From Bifidobacterium tissieri (lineage in GTDB: Bacteria; Actinomycetota; Actinomycetes; Actinomycetales; Bifidobacteriaceae), in assembly GCF_002259645.1 (NCBI RefSeq), contig NZ_MWWV01000006.1, positions 186,001 through 250,000 of the forward strand: a DNA stretch of 64,000 nucleotides. The letters are read 5' to 3'. Each line of letters opens with the position of its first letter. The stretch's first letter is position 1. The notes under the pieces are model-generated. The model ran no database searches. It was not told the origin of the DNA and saw nothing but the letters and a program-made list of their open reading frames with translations. The translations under genes were made by a program, and so were the position numbers. Shown here in pieces: positions 37,031 through 49,298 of the stretch.

Positions 37031-40000
37031 GCGTTCGGCCGGCACGATCGACGGCACGCTCGCCCCGCTGCTCGCCGGTCTTGCCGGCGACCGGGGATTC
37101 GCCGATGTCGTGAATGGGGGAGAGGACGCCGGTTCTGCCGCGGCCCTTGAACCCCGGTTGACCATCGGCGCCCCTCTTGGCATCCGACCGGCGCTTGCCG
37201 CTGCCGTTTGCGCCGCGGACGCCGATCGGTCCGATGATGAGCGGCGGACCGTGGTCATGGTGGTCCCCTCCGGCCGTGATGCGGAGGAGACCGCGCAGTC
37301 ATTGCGGTCATGGTATGCCGGCGATCCGAATGACATCGCCGTGCTTCGGGCATGGGAGACGCTGCCGCATGAGCGACTCTCGCCGCGCAGCGATACCGTC
37401 GCCGGTCGCATGGCAGTATTCCGCCGACTCGCTCACCCGCAGTCGGGGCACGGAATGTTCGGCCCCATCCGCATCCTCGTCATGCCGGTGCGCTCGCTGA
37501 TCCAGCCCGTGGTGGCGGGATTGGGCGATGTGGAACCGCTGGTGTTCCGCCCTGGAGAGGAGCTGTCGCTTGACGATGCCGTGCGCCGGCTGATCCAGAA
37601 CGCCTATACCCGTACGGAACTGGTCATGGACCGAGGGGAGTTCGCCGTCCGTGGCGGCATCCTCGACGTGTTTCCGCCCACCGTCGCGCATCCGGTGCGC
37701 ATCGAGTTCTTCGGCGATGAGATCGACACGATCCGTGAATTCCATGCATCGGACCAGCGCACCTACGGCGATGACGTGCCCGCCGTCTGGGCCACGCCAT
37801 GCCGTGAGTTGCAACTTACCGACGCGGTGAAGACGCGCGCCAAGACGCTGATCGGGCGGATTCCCGCCGCCGCGGATATGCTCGAATCGATCGCCCAGTC
37901 CATCCCCGTCGAAGGCATGGAGTCGCTGCTGCCGGCGCTCGTGGACGATCTGACCCCGGTGCCGTCGCTGCTGCCCAAACGATCGGTGATCATGCTCTGC
38001 GATCCCGAACGCCTGCGAAGGGCCGGAGAGGATCTCAACAAGACGGCCGACGAATTCCTCGCCGCCAGCTGGCACGTCGCCGCTTCCGGAGGCGGCGCGG
38101 GAGCTCCGATCAGCTTCGACGAAGCCAGCTTCATCGACTACGACGATGCCGTACGATCCCTGGTCGTCTCCGAACGTCAGGTGTGGCAGCTCACCGATTT
38201 CAAGGTCGACGATTCGCGCGACGGGTACGTACAGCTCGCCGCCGACGCCCCCGAGGAATACCGCGGCGTCGAATCACGGGCCACGGCAGGTGTGGAAGGA
38301 CTGCTCGACCGCGGCATGGCGGTCACGGTCACCGCCGCCGCCAAGGGCACACTGTCCCGTCTGCGACGGGCGCTCGACATGGCGGGCATAGCCCGCGTCG
38401 ACTATGTACCGTCATGCGCGGTGGACGGATTCGTCGATGAGGCGGCCGGCGTGGCGTTGCTCACCGAACGCGACCTGACCGGAAAGTCCGGCGTGGCGGC
38501 CCAGGCCAAAACCCCCAAGCGTCGTCGCAAGGCCATCGACCTCATGGAGCTCAAGCCCGGCGACTACGTGGTGCACGACCAGCATGGCATCGGACGTTTC
38601 GTCGAAATGAAACAACGTACGATCGGTGCCGGCAAGGCCCGTTCGCAGCGGGAGTATCTGGTCGTGGAATATGCGCCGAGCAAGCGCGGCGCCCCGCCGG
38701 ACCGGTTGTTCATCCCCACGGACCAGCTCGACAAGGTCAGCAAATACGTGGGCGCGGATGTGCCCAAGCTCAACAAGCTCGGCGGTTCGGACTGGGCGGC
38801 CACCAAGGAGAAGGCCCGCAAGCACGTCAAGCGGATCGCCCAGGATCTGGTGAAGCTCTACTCGGCTCGCCAGAGCGCGAAGGGATTCGCGTTCAGTCCG
38901 GACACGCCGTGGCAGAAGGAGCTCGAGGACGCCTTCCCATATCAGGAGACCGCCGATCAGCTCACCACCATCGACGAGGTGAAGGCCGACATGGAGAAGC
39001 CCGTGCCGATGGACCGTCTGATCTGCGGTGACGTGGGCTTCGGCAAGACGGAGATCGCCTTGCGTGCCGCGTTCAAGGCCGTGCAGGATTCCAAGCAGGT
39101 GGCCGTGCTCGTCCCCACCACGCTGCTGGTGCAGCAGCATTACGAGACCTTCACCGAACGGTTCGAGGGATTCCCCGTGAACGTGGCCGCCATGAGCCGC
39201 TTCCAGACCGCCAAGCAGCTCAAGGAGACCACCGAGGGACTGGCCGACGGAACCGTGGACGTGGTGATCGGCACGCACAAGCTGCTCAGCCCCAAGATCC
39301 GGTTCAAGGATCTGGGATTGGTGATCATCGACGAGGAGCAGCGCTTCGGCGTGGAACACAAGGAGGCGCTCAAGGCTCTGCGCACGAACGTTGACGTGCT
39401 GAGCCTGTCCGCCACGCCTATCCCCAGAACGCTGGAGATGGCGATCACCGGCATCCGCGAGATGTCCACCCTCGCCACGCCCCCCGAGGACCGTCTGCCG
39501 GTGCTCACCTATGTGGGCGCCTACGAGGACGCACAGGTCACCGCCGCCATCCGCCGAGAACTATTGCGCGGCGGACAGGTGTTCTACGTGCATAACCGCG
39601 TGGACGGCATCGAGCGACTCGCCGCGCATCTCAAGGAGCTCGTGCCCGAGGCGAACATCGGCATCGCCCACGGCAAGATGGGCGAGAAACAGCTTGATGC
39701 GGTGATCCGTGACTTCTGGCATCGCGACATCGACGTGCTGCTGTGCACCACGATCATCGAGACCGGACTTGACATCTCCAATGCGAACACGCTGATCGTG
39801 GATCACGCCGACCGTTTCGGACTCTCACAGCTGCACCAGCTGCGCGGACGCGTGGGCCGAGGGCGTGAACGCGCCTACGCGTACTTCCTGTACGACCCGT
39901 CCAAGACGATGACGCAGACGGCGCATGACCGTCTCTCAACCATCGCACAGAACACCGCCCTGGGATCCGGCTACGACGTGGCCATGAAGGACCTTGAACT

Positions 40001-40637
40001 GCGAGGCACCGGCAACCTGCTGGGCGGCGAGCAGTCCGGGCACATCGAGGGAGTCGGATTCGACCTGTATGTGCGCATGGTCTCCGAAGCGGTGGAGGAG
40101 TACAAGGAACCCGACCGCAAGGAGCCGGTGTCCGTGACCGTCGACCTGCCGGTGGACGCGTCGATCCCCGAGGAGTACATCGACTCCGACAAGCTCCGAC
40201 TCGAGGCCTACCGCAAGATGGCCGCCGCGCGTGACGAGAACGATTTCCGTGAACTGCGCGAGGAGCTCACCGACCGTTACGGCACACCCCCCACCCAGCT
40301 CGACACGCTCTTCGCCGTGGCCCGTCTGCGCGCCCGCGCCCGCGACATGGGACTTGAGGAGATCGTGACCCAGGGGCGTAACGTACGCGTCGGCAAAATC
40401 GATCCTCCCGAATCCGTGGCGATGCGCATGGCCCGCATATACAAGGGATTGCAGTATCGACCCGTCACCCACCAGTATCTCATCGCCACTCCGTTCCAGG
40501 GATCGATGGGCTCGGGGCCGATGGACTCGCAGGCCGTGCTTGACTGGGTCAACCAGCTGCTCGACGACCTGTCGTGGAAGCATCGGCCGGCCAAGGCAGC
40601 CGAGGCCGCCAAGGCGTCCAAGGCTCCCAAGGCATGA
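37020..40637 (+). CDS. mfd: Transcription-repair coupling factor
   Basis: Translocase that removes stalled RNA polymerase and recruits UvrA. The 1205-residue protein has the UvrB-like N-terminal domain, the RNA-polymerase interaction domain starting near residue 510 (GDYVVHDQHGIGRF), RecG-like helicase motifs with Walker A GDVGFGKT (about 670), DEEQRFG (about 770), and a C-terminal TRCF domain. An Ala/Lys-rich tail ends the chain. ATG 37020 is preceded by AGGAG inside pth. A much longer in-frame extension through pth is not used. Ends overlapping pabB. Confidence 0.96.
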   Translation: MADKRSAGTIDGTLAPLLAGLAGDRGFADVVNGGEDAGSAAALEPRLTIGAPLGIRPALAAAVCAADADRSDDERRTVVMVVPSGRDAEETAQSLRSWYAGDPNDIAVLRAWETLPHERLSPRSDTVAGRMAVFRRLAHPQSGHGMFGPIRILVMPVRSLIQPVVAGLGDVEPLVFRPGEELSLDDAVRRLIQNAYTRTELVMDRGEFAVRGGILDVFPPTVAHPVRIEFFGDEIDTIREFHASDQRTYGDDVPAVWATPCRELQLTDAVKTRAKTLIGRIPAAADMLESIAQSIPVEGMESLLPALVDDLTPVPSLLPKRSVIMLCDPERLRRAGEDLNKTADEFLAASWHVAASGGGAGAPISFDEASFIDYDDAVRSLVVSERQVWQLTDFKVDDSRDGYVQLAADAPEEYRGVESRATAGVEGLLDRGMAVTVTAAAKGTLSRLRRALDMAGIARVDYVPSCAVDGFVDEAAGVALLTERDLTGKSGVAAQAKTPKRRRKAIDLMELKPGDYVVHDQHGIGRFVEMKQRTIGAGKARSQREYLVVEYAPSKRGAPPDRLFIPTDQLDKVSKYVGADVPKLNKLGGSDWAATKEKARKHVKRIAQDLVKLYSARQSAKGFAFSPDTPWQKELEDAFPYQETADQLTTIDEVKADMEKPVPMDRLICGDVGFGKTEIALRAAFKAVQDSKQVAVLVPTTLLVQQHYETFTERFEGFPVNVAAMSRFQTAKQLKETTEGLADGTVDVVIGTHKLLSPKIRFKDLGLVIIDEEQRFGVEHKEALKALRTNVDVLSLSATPIPRTLEMAITGIREMSTLATPPEDRLPVLTYVGAYEDAQVTAAIRRELLRGGQVFYVHNRVDGIERLAAHLKELVPEANIGIAHGKMGEKQLDAVIRDFWHRDIDVLLCTTIIETGLDISNANTLIVDHADRFGLSQLHQLRGRVGRGRERAYAYFLYDPSKTMTQTAHDRLSTIAQNTALGSGYDVAMKDLELRGTGNLLGGEQSGHIEGVGFDLYVRMVSEAVEEYKEPDRKEPVSVTVDLPVDASIPEEYIDSDKLRLEAYRKMAAARDENDFRELREELTDRYGTPPTQLDTLFAVARLRARARDMGLEEIVTQGRNVRVGKIDPPESVAMRMARIYKGLQYRPVTHQYLIATPFQGSMGSGPMDSQAVLDWVNQLLDDLSWKHRPAKAAEAAKASKAPKA

Positions 40638-42238
40638 CCGGCATGGATGACGCGATGGGCACAACCGCGTCGAACTCATCCGCTACGGCAGTCAGCGTCT
40701 CCGATGCCTACGGTCCGAGTGCCCCGAGCGTGACACCGCTGCCATGTCATCCGGTGGCCGACATGGCCGACGCGCTCGCCGAGACGATGTCCGCCGACGG
40801 GCGCGGTGCCATGATGCTGTTGCATTCCGCCCGTGGCGGACGGTATACGATGCTTGGCCTGCATCCCTACCGTCGTCTTCTGCAGATCGGAGACCGGGTG
40901 CGGGATGAATCGTTGGCGGCTGATGGGCGTTGGCGCTGCGCAACCGTGGAGGGCGACGCCCTCGCCCTGCTGGGGGAATGGCTGTCCGGACGCTCCGGCC
41001 GATCCGCCGATATGGCCGCGCCGGTGGCATCGGATCCCGTCACCGGCGAGCGCCTGCCGTTGGCCGACGGCGTCATGGGATTCATGTCGTATGATGACGG
41101 GCTGCGTCGCGAGGGTATCCGGTCGCGTCACTCCCGGTCGGCGATTCCCGATGCCGCCTGGTGGTGGTTCGACGACATCCTCATTGAGGACATGCTCGCC
41201 GGCACGGTTACGCTGGTCTCCCACCATCGTATGCCCGGTGGTGCCGAGCGCATCATCGAACGTTGGAACTCTCGTAGACGCCAACGCGGGACCGCGACCG
41301 GCGTGCCATCGGTCCATGACATGATGGACGGCATCATGCCTGGTGCCGTTCCGCGCCGTGACGGCCATGGCACGACCATTGCCGGCTGGTCGTCCGACCA
41401 TGACCGCGCATCCTACTGCGAAGGCATCAGGGCCCTGTGCGGGCGCATGCGTGACGGGGACATCTACGTGACGAACTATTCGCTGCGTCTGCGCGTCAGG
41501 AGCCTCATCGCGCCTCCGGTCATGTTCAACCGACTGCGATCCGATAACCCGTCACCGTTCATGGCTTACCTCGACGCCGGGGACTGGCAGATCATCAGTT
41601 CCTCTCCGGAACGATTTCTGGAAAGCCGGGGAGGGCATGTCGTCACCCAGCCGATCAAGGGCACTCGGCCGAGAGGTCGAGACGTTGCGGAGGACGATCG
41701 TCTGCGCGGTGAGCTCGAGCATTCGTTCAAGGATCGTAGCGAACTGCTCATGATCACCGATCTGGAACGTAACGATCTGAGTCGCATCGCCATGCCGGGG
41801 ACGGTGTCGACCACCGGCTTCGCCGAACTTGAAGCATATCCGCACGTGTTCCATCTGGTCTCTACCGTGGAGGCGGACGTTTCGCCGGGGCGTACGATTG
41901 CTGATGTGCTGGCTGCACTGAGCCCGGGAGGGTCGATCACCGGAGCTCCGAAGCACAGCGCCATGACGCTGATCGATCGGTATGAGCACAGCGCCCGTGG
42001 CGCCTATACTGGAAGTCTGGGGTACATCGATGCGTCGGGCGACTGTGATCTGAGCATTCTGATTCGTATGGCGATACATCAGGGGAACGCCGCTGTCGGC
42101 GGTGCGTATAGTATCGGCGGTGGTGGGGGAGTGACCCTCGATTCGGATCCTGACTTCGAATACGACGAGGCCATGCAGAAAACCGAGGCCCTCCTGTCCG
42201 CCTTGGGGTGCGACACGCGAAAGGGATGGCATGACTGA
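40634..42238 (+). CDS. pabB: Aminodeoxychorismate synthase component I
   Basis: Chorismate-using enzyme that makes 4-amino-4-deoxychorismate for para-aminobenzoate and folate. The 534-residue protein carries SSSPERFLE, the lysine motif PIKGTRPRG, and GGSITGAPKHSAMTLID followed by GAYTGSLGYI. The PIKGT lysine distinguishes ADC synthase from anthranilate synthase (PIAGT). ATG 40634 overlaps the mfd stop as ATGA. No glutamine amidotransferase (pabA) lies here, so ammonia must come from an enzyme encoded elsewhere. Overlaps pabC by 8 nt. Confidence 0.92.
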   Translation: MTGMDDAMGTTASNSSATAVSVSDAYGPSAPSVTPLPCHPVADMADALAETMSADGRGAMMLLHSARGGRYTMLGLHPYRRLLQIGDRVRDESLAADGRWRCATVEGDALALLGEWLSGRSGRSADMAAPVASDPVTGERLPLADGVMGFMSYDDGLRREGIRSRHSRSAIPDAAWWWFDDILIEDMLAGTVTLVSHHRMPGGAERIIERWNSRRRQRGTATGVPSVHDMMDGIMPGAVPRRDGHGTTIAGWSSDHDRASYCEGIRALCGRMRDGDIYVTNYSLRLRVRSLIAPPVMFNRLRSDNPSPFMAYLDAGDWQIISSSPERFLESRGGHVVTQPIKGTRPRGRDVAEDDRLRGELEHSFKDRSELLMITDLERNDLSRIAMPGTVSTTGFAELEAYPHVFHLVSTVEADVSPGRTIADVLAALSPGGSITGAPKHSAMTLIDRYEHSARGAYTGSLGYIDASGDCDLSILIRMAIHQGNAAVGGAYSIGGGGGVTLDSDPDFEYDEAMQKTEALLSALGCDTRKGWHD

Positions 42239-43049
42239 ATCGAACACTGCCGATCGGCAGCCTGAGGAACCTGCGGAAACAACGACGGAAAGCGACGTCA
42301 CATCGACGAGCGAACCCGAAAGCGGACCTAAGCGCCGAACGATCGCACTGGATGAGGGATACCAGTTCGGTCTCGGTGTATTCGAGACCATGGCACTGCG
42401 GTCCGGTCGGATCATGATGCTTGACCGTCATCTGAACCGGTTGCGCAAGGGCGCGGAGGCATTGGGCATCGACGTTCCCAGCGATGATGATCTGCGATGG
42501 ACCCTTGGCGAGTACCTGCATGAAGCCGATCTGGAGGGTGCGGCGTCCGCCGTGGTCAAGATCATCCTCTCCGAGGCGAACACGGTGATCACGAACCGGG
42601 AGAACCCCTATGACGATTGGGGCCCCGACCGTGCGCTGCATCTTGGATGGTGCACGACTCGGCGCAACGAGCGTTCATTGTTCACGTACCACAAGACCCT
42701 CAATCAAGGCGACAACATCCTCGAATTCCGCAAGGCGCACGATCTGGGACTCGACGGGGCGGTGTTCCTCAACTCCCGCGGCGAGGTGTGCGAGGCCACC
42801 AATGCCAATCTGTTCTTCGTCAGGGACAACCGTTGGTATACGCCGGCCGTCGAGTGCGGATTGCTTCCGGGGACCGTGCGCCAGCGCGTGTGCGAGATGC
42901 ACCACGCGGTGGAAATGCATATTCGTCCTGATGATCTGGCTGGATTCGACGCATGCTACGCCACGAACTCATTGATGGGCGTGCGTCCGGTCGCCGTTCT
43001 TGGCGAGGCGCGATTCTCCGTCAGTCCGTACGGGCTGTTTGGGCGCTGA
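42231..43049 (+). CDS. pabC: Aminodeoxychorismate lyase-like class IV aminotransferase
   Basis: PLP enzyme of fold type IV, 272 residues, predicted to release pyruvate from aminodeoxychorismate and yield para-aminobenzoate. Seen: YQFGLGVFETM, LDRHLNRLRKGAEALGI, PLP lysine in TYHKTLNQGD, and RGEVCEATNANLFF. The first 35 residues are acidic and disordered, unusual for the family. Position right behind pabB, with overlapping ends, supports the lyase role over branched-chain or D-amino-acid aminotransferase, which share the fold. Confidence 0.87.
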   Translation: MTESNTADRQPEEPAETTTESDVTSTSEPESGPKRRTIALDEGYQFGLGVFETMALRSGRIMMLDRHLNRLRKGAEALGIDVPSDDDLRWTLGEYLHEADLEGAASAVVKIILSEANTVITNRENPYDDWGPDRALHLGWCTTRRNERSLFTYHKTLNQGDNILEFRKAHDLGLDGAVFLNSRGEVCEATNANLFFVRDNRWYTPAVECGLLPGTVRQRVCEMHHAVEMHIRPDDLAGFDACYATNSLMGVRPVAVLGEARFSVSPYGLFGR

Positions 43050-43109
43050 CACTCATTGCCGCCGGTGCTGGCTCACCGGCTGTTTCGTATCTCATGTCGT
43101 GAACGCCTA

Positions 43110-43156
43110 TATACTTATCATTGGTAATGACTCTTCGTAATTATCAATAGTAAGGA
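43110..43156 (+). promoter_or_regulatory. marR promoter with two repeated operator-like sites
   Basis: TATACT at 43110-43115, then TTATCATTGGTAATGA (43115-43130) and TTATCAATAGTAAGGA (43141-43156). The two 16-mers match at 12 positions, start 26 bp apart, and the first contains the dyad TCATT-GGT-AATGA. This fits self-repression by the MarR protein. Confidence 0.6.
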
Positions 43157-43166
43157 TATTGATCGT

Positions 43167-43720
43167 ATGTCCGACAACGAACCGAATGATTCTCCGGCGG
43201 AGAAGACCGGCGGCGGAGCACTGAACGTCGAAGACGTGCGCAGATTGCTCGACGCCTGCTGGAAGGCAAAGCGCATCACCGAGCTGCTGCCCAGCCTGCC
43301 GAAGGGCATGAAACCGCGCCACGTCCATGTGATCGACGCCATATGGCACATCAACGAACCATCGGGGCAGCACACCGCCGTCGCACGTGTCGGCGACGTC
43401 AGCGCCTTCCTCGACGTCACCACGCCCAGCGTCACCAAACTCGTCAATGAACTCGTCAGACTCGGCCTCGTGGAAAAACACGCGACCGCCGACGACCGCC
43501 GAGCAGTGACGCTCACGCTCACCAAGCAGGGAATGACATGCCGGCGCACGTACGTCGAGCAGTACCACGCACATCTCATGCACGTGCTCGCCCCACTCGC
43601 CGTCGACCAATGCAACACCACGGTAGACACATTGAACACAGCTCTGCGACTCATGTACGCCGACCTCATCCAACGCGACAAGACCAACGGACCCGACAGC
43701 GACAGCAAAGGAACCAACCG

Positions 43721-43724
<4 letters not shown>
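43167..43724 (+). CDS. MarR-family transcriptional regulator
   Basis: Winged-helix repressor of 185 residues. The N-terminal helices are followed by the DNA-binding part: VGDVSAFLDVTTPSVTKLVN and the wing LVEKHATADDRRAVTLTLTK, a classical MarR DxRxxxxxLT motif. The last 15 residues are polar. AAGGATAT lies before ATG 43167. The gene overlaps the exporter gene (ATGA), so it very likely controls that exporter and itself through the repeated sites just upstream, responding to an exported drug or phenolic ligand. Confidence 0.9.
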
Positions 43725-46601
<2,877 letters not shown>

Positions 46602-46665
46602 GCGAGTTCTTCGGCGTCCTGACGCCTGTCGGCGACATGTCCGAATAGGCGTTAGCGTATAGCGC

Positions 46666-46704
46666 ATACCCGTCGCATTTCTAGTCGAATGCGGCGGGTA
46701 TTTT
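46666..46704 (+). terminator. eno terminator
   Basis: 14-bp stem ATACCCGTCGCATT / AATGCGGCGGGTAT with one mismatch, followed by TTT. The T-run is also a possible -10 box (TATTTT) for the next gene. Confidence 0.85.
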
Positions 46705-46711
46705 CATAGAT

Positions 46712-47359
46712 ATGATCAAACCGGGTGTCAAAAAAACCTCTCGCGGAGGAAAAGGGAGCAACACCGTTAGAAACGGGAAATCTCCAAAGGCCACAGGGAC
46801 CGCGAACAGGAAGACGACATCCAAAGGGCAGCAGGGAGCCGTTCGCTCTTCCGCCATGCCGTTAACGTTCTTCATCGCCGTGATCATCGTGATCCTTGGA
46901 TCCATTCAGCTGCTGTCCACGTTCCATACGTATGCGTTGAATCTGGCCGAGTTGAATTCGTTGCGTAATCAGGAGGCGACTCTGGTCGCGAAAAAGGCCG
47001 AGCTTGAGAACGATATCAAACGCTGGGACGATGACGCCTATGTCACGGCCCAGGCCCGTGAGCGTCTGGGATTCGTCTTCCCCGGTGAGCGTTCGGTACG
47101 TGTGCTTCATCCCGAGGCCGTGACCGGAGATGCCGCCACGGGGAACGATACGGCGTCCACTCCGTCGGACACGGAGCAGACGCGTCCCTGGTACAAGGAC
47201 ATGTTCTCGTCGTTCGGCAAGGCGGACAAGGACACCACGAAGAGCGCCGGCGATGCGTCGGAGACCCCATCCTCCGAATCCTCCGGCTCGAGTGGCGACG
47301 GCACCACAGGAAACACCGGCTCCAACAGCACGGCTAACACTACGAAGGAAGGTCAATGA
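46712..47359 (+). CDS. Septum formation initiator (DivIC/FtsB family) protein
   Basis: Bitopic division protein of 215 residues. Basic cytosolic N-terminus (1-48), one membrane helix (about 51-70), then a coiled coil (about 73-105) ending with the family sequence DDAYVTAQARERLGFVFPGE. The C-terminal third is Ser/Thr/Asp-rich and disordered. DivIC/FtsB binds FtsL and FtsQ/DivIB to activate septal synthesis. ATG 46712 lies 7 nt after TATTTT, with no ribosome binding site. Overlaps the DUF501 gene by 4 nt. Confidence 0.88.
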   Translation: MIKPGVKKTSRGGKGSNTVRNGKSPKATGTANRKTTSKGQQGAVRSSAMPLTFFIAVIIVILGSIQLLSTFHTYALNLAELNSLRNQEATLVAKKAELENDIKRWDDDAYVTAQARERLGFVFPGERSVRVLHPEAVTGDAATGNDTASTPSDTEQTRPWYKDMFSSFGKADKDTTKSAGDASETPSSESSGSSGDGTTGNTGSNSTANTTKEGQ

Positions 47360-47994
47360 ACAACGACGATATCCGCAAGGTGACGGAGATTCTGCAGGAG
47401 CGTCTGAGCCATGGTCTCGACCAGCGAGACGTGGATGTGGTGCAGCGTCAGCTGGGACGATTCCCCCGTGGCATGGTCGCGGTGGGCGCCCGTTGCGTCT
47501 GCGGCAATCCTCTGGCGGTGATCACCCGGCCTCTGGTCGAACAGCGGATCCCGTTCCCCACTACTTGCTATCTCACCTCTCCCGAGGCGGTGAAGGCGGT
47601 GTCCCGGTTGGAGGCGGACGGCGATATGACCGAGTATACGCGTCGGGTTCAGGAGGAGCCTGAGGTGAAAGCCGCATACGAACGCGCCCATGAGATGTAT
47701 CTTGAGTTCCGCCATCAGCTTGCGGAGCGTCTGGGTGATGACGAAAGTCATATCGCCGGCATCAGCGCCGGCGGCATGCCGGTGCGCGTCAAGTGTCTGC
47801 ACGCGTTGACCGGTCAGGCGCTGGTGATGGGCTGGGGAGTGAATCCCATTGCCGATGACGTACTGCGACGTGTCAAGGCGCAGTTTGATCCGTCCGTATG
47901 CCGGTGTTCGGTGCCCTATGGCGTTGTCGACGACGAAGAAGCGAATGCCGAGGACCATTCGGACGCGACCATAGAAAGGGATGATGCACGATGA
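47356..47994 (+). CDS. DUF501 domain protein
   Basis: A 212-residue cytosolic protein of the actinobacterial DUF501 family. Recognisable segments: VVQRQLGRFPRGMVAVGARC, PFPTTCYLTSP, and near the end MPVRVKCLHALTGQALVMGWGVNPIADDVL. The conserved Cys and His residues (ARCVCG, TCYL, VKCLHAL) suggest metal or redox chemistry, but no activity is known. Its place between the DivIC-like gene and ppx is conserved in actinobacteria (eno, DivIC, DUF501, ppx). Confidence 0.9.
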   Translation: MNNDDIRKVTEILQERLSHGLDQRDVDVVQRQLGRFPRGMVAVGARCVCGNPLAVITRPLVEQRIPFPTTCYLTSPEAVKAVSRLEADGDMTEYTRRVQEEPEVKAAYERAHEMYLEFRHQLAERLGDDESHIAGISAGGMPVRVKCLHALTGQALVMGWGVNPIADDVLRRVKAQFDPSVCRCSVPYGVVDDEEANAEDHSDATIERDDAR

Positions 47995-48998
47995 GCGATG
48001 TACGGGTTGCCGGCATTGACTGCGGCACGAATTCGATCCGTCTGATGATCGCCCGTGTGGGAGAGCGCGGCATGAGCGTCGAGGTTCCCCGTATCATGCG
48101 CGTGGTGAGGCTGGGACAGGATGTTGACAAGACCCATCGATTCGCCGATGATGCGTTGGAACGCACCTACCGGGCGATTGATGAGTTCGCCGCGGTGCTG
48201 AAGGAGCATCCGGTGGACGCGTTGCGCTTCGTGGCAACATCGGCCACGCGCGACGCGGAGAACCGGGAGGAGTTCGAGAACGAGGTGGAGAAGCGCCTTG
48301 GGGTACGTCCCGATGTGATTCCGGGCACGGAGGAGGCACGACTCAGTTTTCTTGGTGCCACGTCGGTGCTGCATACCCAGTTCGGCGATCAGCTGCCGCC
48401 TGCCCCGTATACCGTCATCGATCTCGGCGGAGGTTCCACCGAGATGGTCATTGGCGGTGACGGTACGGATGTGCCGACTGATAGGGTCGCCGCCGCGTTC
48501 TCCATGAACATCGGTTCGGTGCGTATGAGCGAGCGGCATCTGTTGAGCGACCCGCCCACGCGGGATGAAATCAAGCAGGCCGTGGCGGATATCAACGAGC
48601 ATATCGACGAGGCGTTCGACAAGGTTCCGGCGTGGAAGACCGGCACGCTGATCGGCGTGTCCGGGACGGTCACCACCATGACCGGCATCGCGCTTGGCCT
48701 GAAGGACTACGATCGTGATGCCGTGGACGGTGCGGTGATCGGATTCGCCGACGCATGCTCCACCTGCGACAAGGTGCTGACCATGACCCGCGCCGAACGA
48801 CACGAATATCCGGTGATCCACCCCGGCCGTATCGATGTGATCGGCGGCGGCGCACTGGTATGGAATTGCGTGCTCAACCGTATCGGCGATGCGGTGCGCA
48901 CGCGCGCCCATCGTGTACTCAACTCCTATGTGACCAGCGAGCATGGTCTGCTCGACGGCATCGTTCTTGATCTCGGTCGCAGGACGCTGTCCGCATGA
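47991..48998 (+). CDS. ppx: Ppx/GppA family phosphatase
   Basis: Exopolyphosphatase or pppGpp phosphatase of the ASKHA fold, 335 residues. Seen: N-terminal phosphate-1 motif AGIDCGTNSIRLMIARV, ATSATRDAENREEF, and the glycine motif TVIDLGGGSTEMVIGG. It lacks the C-terminal HD-like domain of E. coli Ppx/GppA, as is usual for the short actinobacterial forms. The start overlaps DUF501 by 4 nt. Followed by a hairpin and tRNA-Leu. Confidence 0.9.
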   Translation: MSDVRVAGIDCGTNSIRLMIARVGERGMSVEVPRIMRVVRLGQDVDKTHRFADDALERTYRAIDEFAAVLKEHPVDALRFVATSATRDAENREEFENEVEKRLGVRPDVIPGTEEARLSFLGATSVLHTQFGDQLPPAPYTVIDLGGGSTEMVIGGDGTDVPTDRVAAAFSMNIGSVRMSERHLLSDPPTRDEIKQAVADINEHIDEAFDKVPAWKTGTLIGVSGTVTTMTGIALGLKDYDRDAVDGAVIGFADACSTCDKVLTMTRAERHEYPVIHPGRIDVIGGGALVWNCVLNRIGDAVRTRAHRVLNSYVTSEHGLLDGIVLDLGRRTLSA

Positions 48999-49020
48999 TG
49001 ATTTCTGCGCGGTGACTTTT

Positions 49021-49044
49021 CGGGACGGGTGCGTTCCCGTCCCG
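49021..49044 (+). terminator. Hairpin after ppx
   Basis: Perfect 9-bp stem CGGGACGGG / CCCGTCCCG with loop TGCGTT. No T-run follows, so termination is uncertain; it also lies just upstream of the tRNA promoter (CATAAT near 49053). Confidence 0.45.
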
Positions 49045-49083
49045 GTTCGTGGCATAATAGCCAAGTCGGCTTTTTGCCGGCAT

Positions 49084-49163
49084 GCCCCCGTGGCGGAATC
49101 GGTATACGCAGCTGACTTAAAATCAGCCGCTTCGGCTTGTGGGTTCGAGTCCCACCGGGGGCA
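49084..49163 (+). tRNA. tRNA-Leu (anticodon UAA)
   Basis: 80 nt. Acceptor stem GCCCCCG / CGGGGGC with discriminator A; anticodon stem GCTGA / TCAGC around loop CTTAAAA gives anticodon TAA, which reads UUA. The variable arm is short but of class II type (CGCTTCGGCTTG), and the T arm has GGTTCGAGTCC. CCA is not encoded. UUA is a rare codon in this G+C-rich genome. Confidence 0.95.
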
Positions 49164-49245
49164 CGTATTCTCTTTTGCCGCGTATTGCTGTGACGTAGTG
49201 TATTACTGTGACATAGCGCGATACATCGCACGCCAACCGACGGTG

Positions 49246-49263
49246 GCGTGATCATAATCACGC
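49246..49263. promoter_or_regulatory. Palindrome GCGTGAT-CATA-ATCACGC
   Basis: Perfect 7-bp arms in the 135-nt gap between tRNA-Leu and the membrane-protein gene. Two imperfect copies of CTGTGACGTAG precede it. Possible operator. Confidence 0.4.
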
Positions 49264-49298
49264 GTCTCGTAACCTGGTTTTTCGAAATGCGTGGCACT

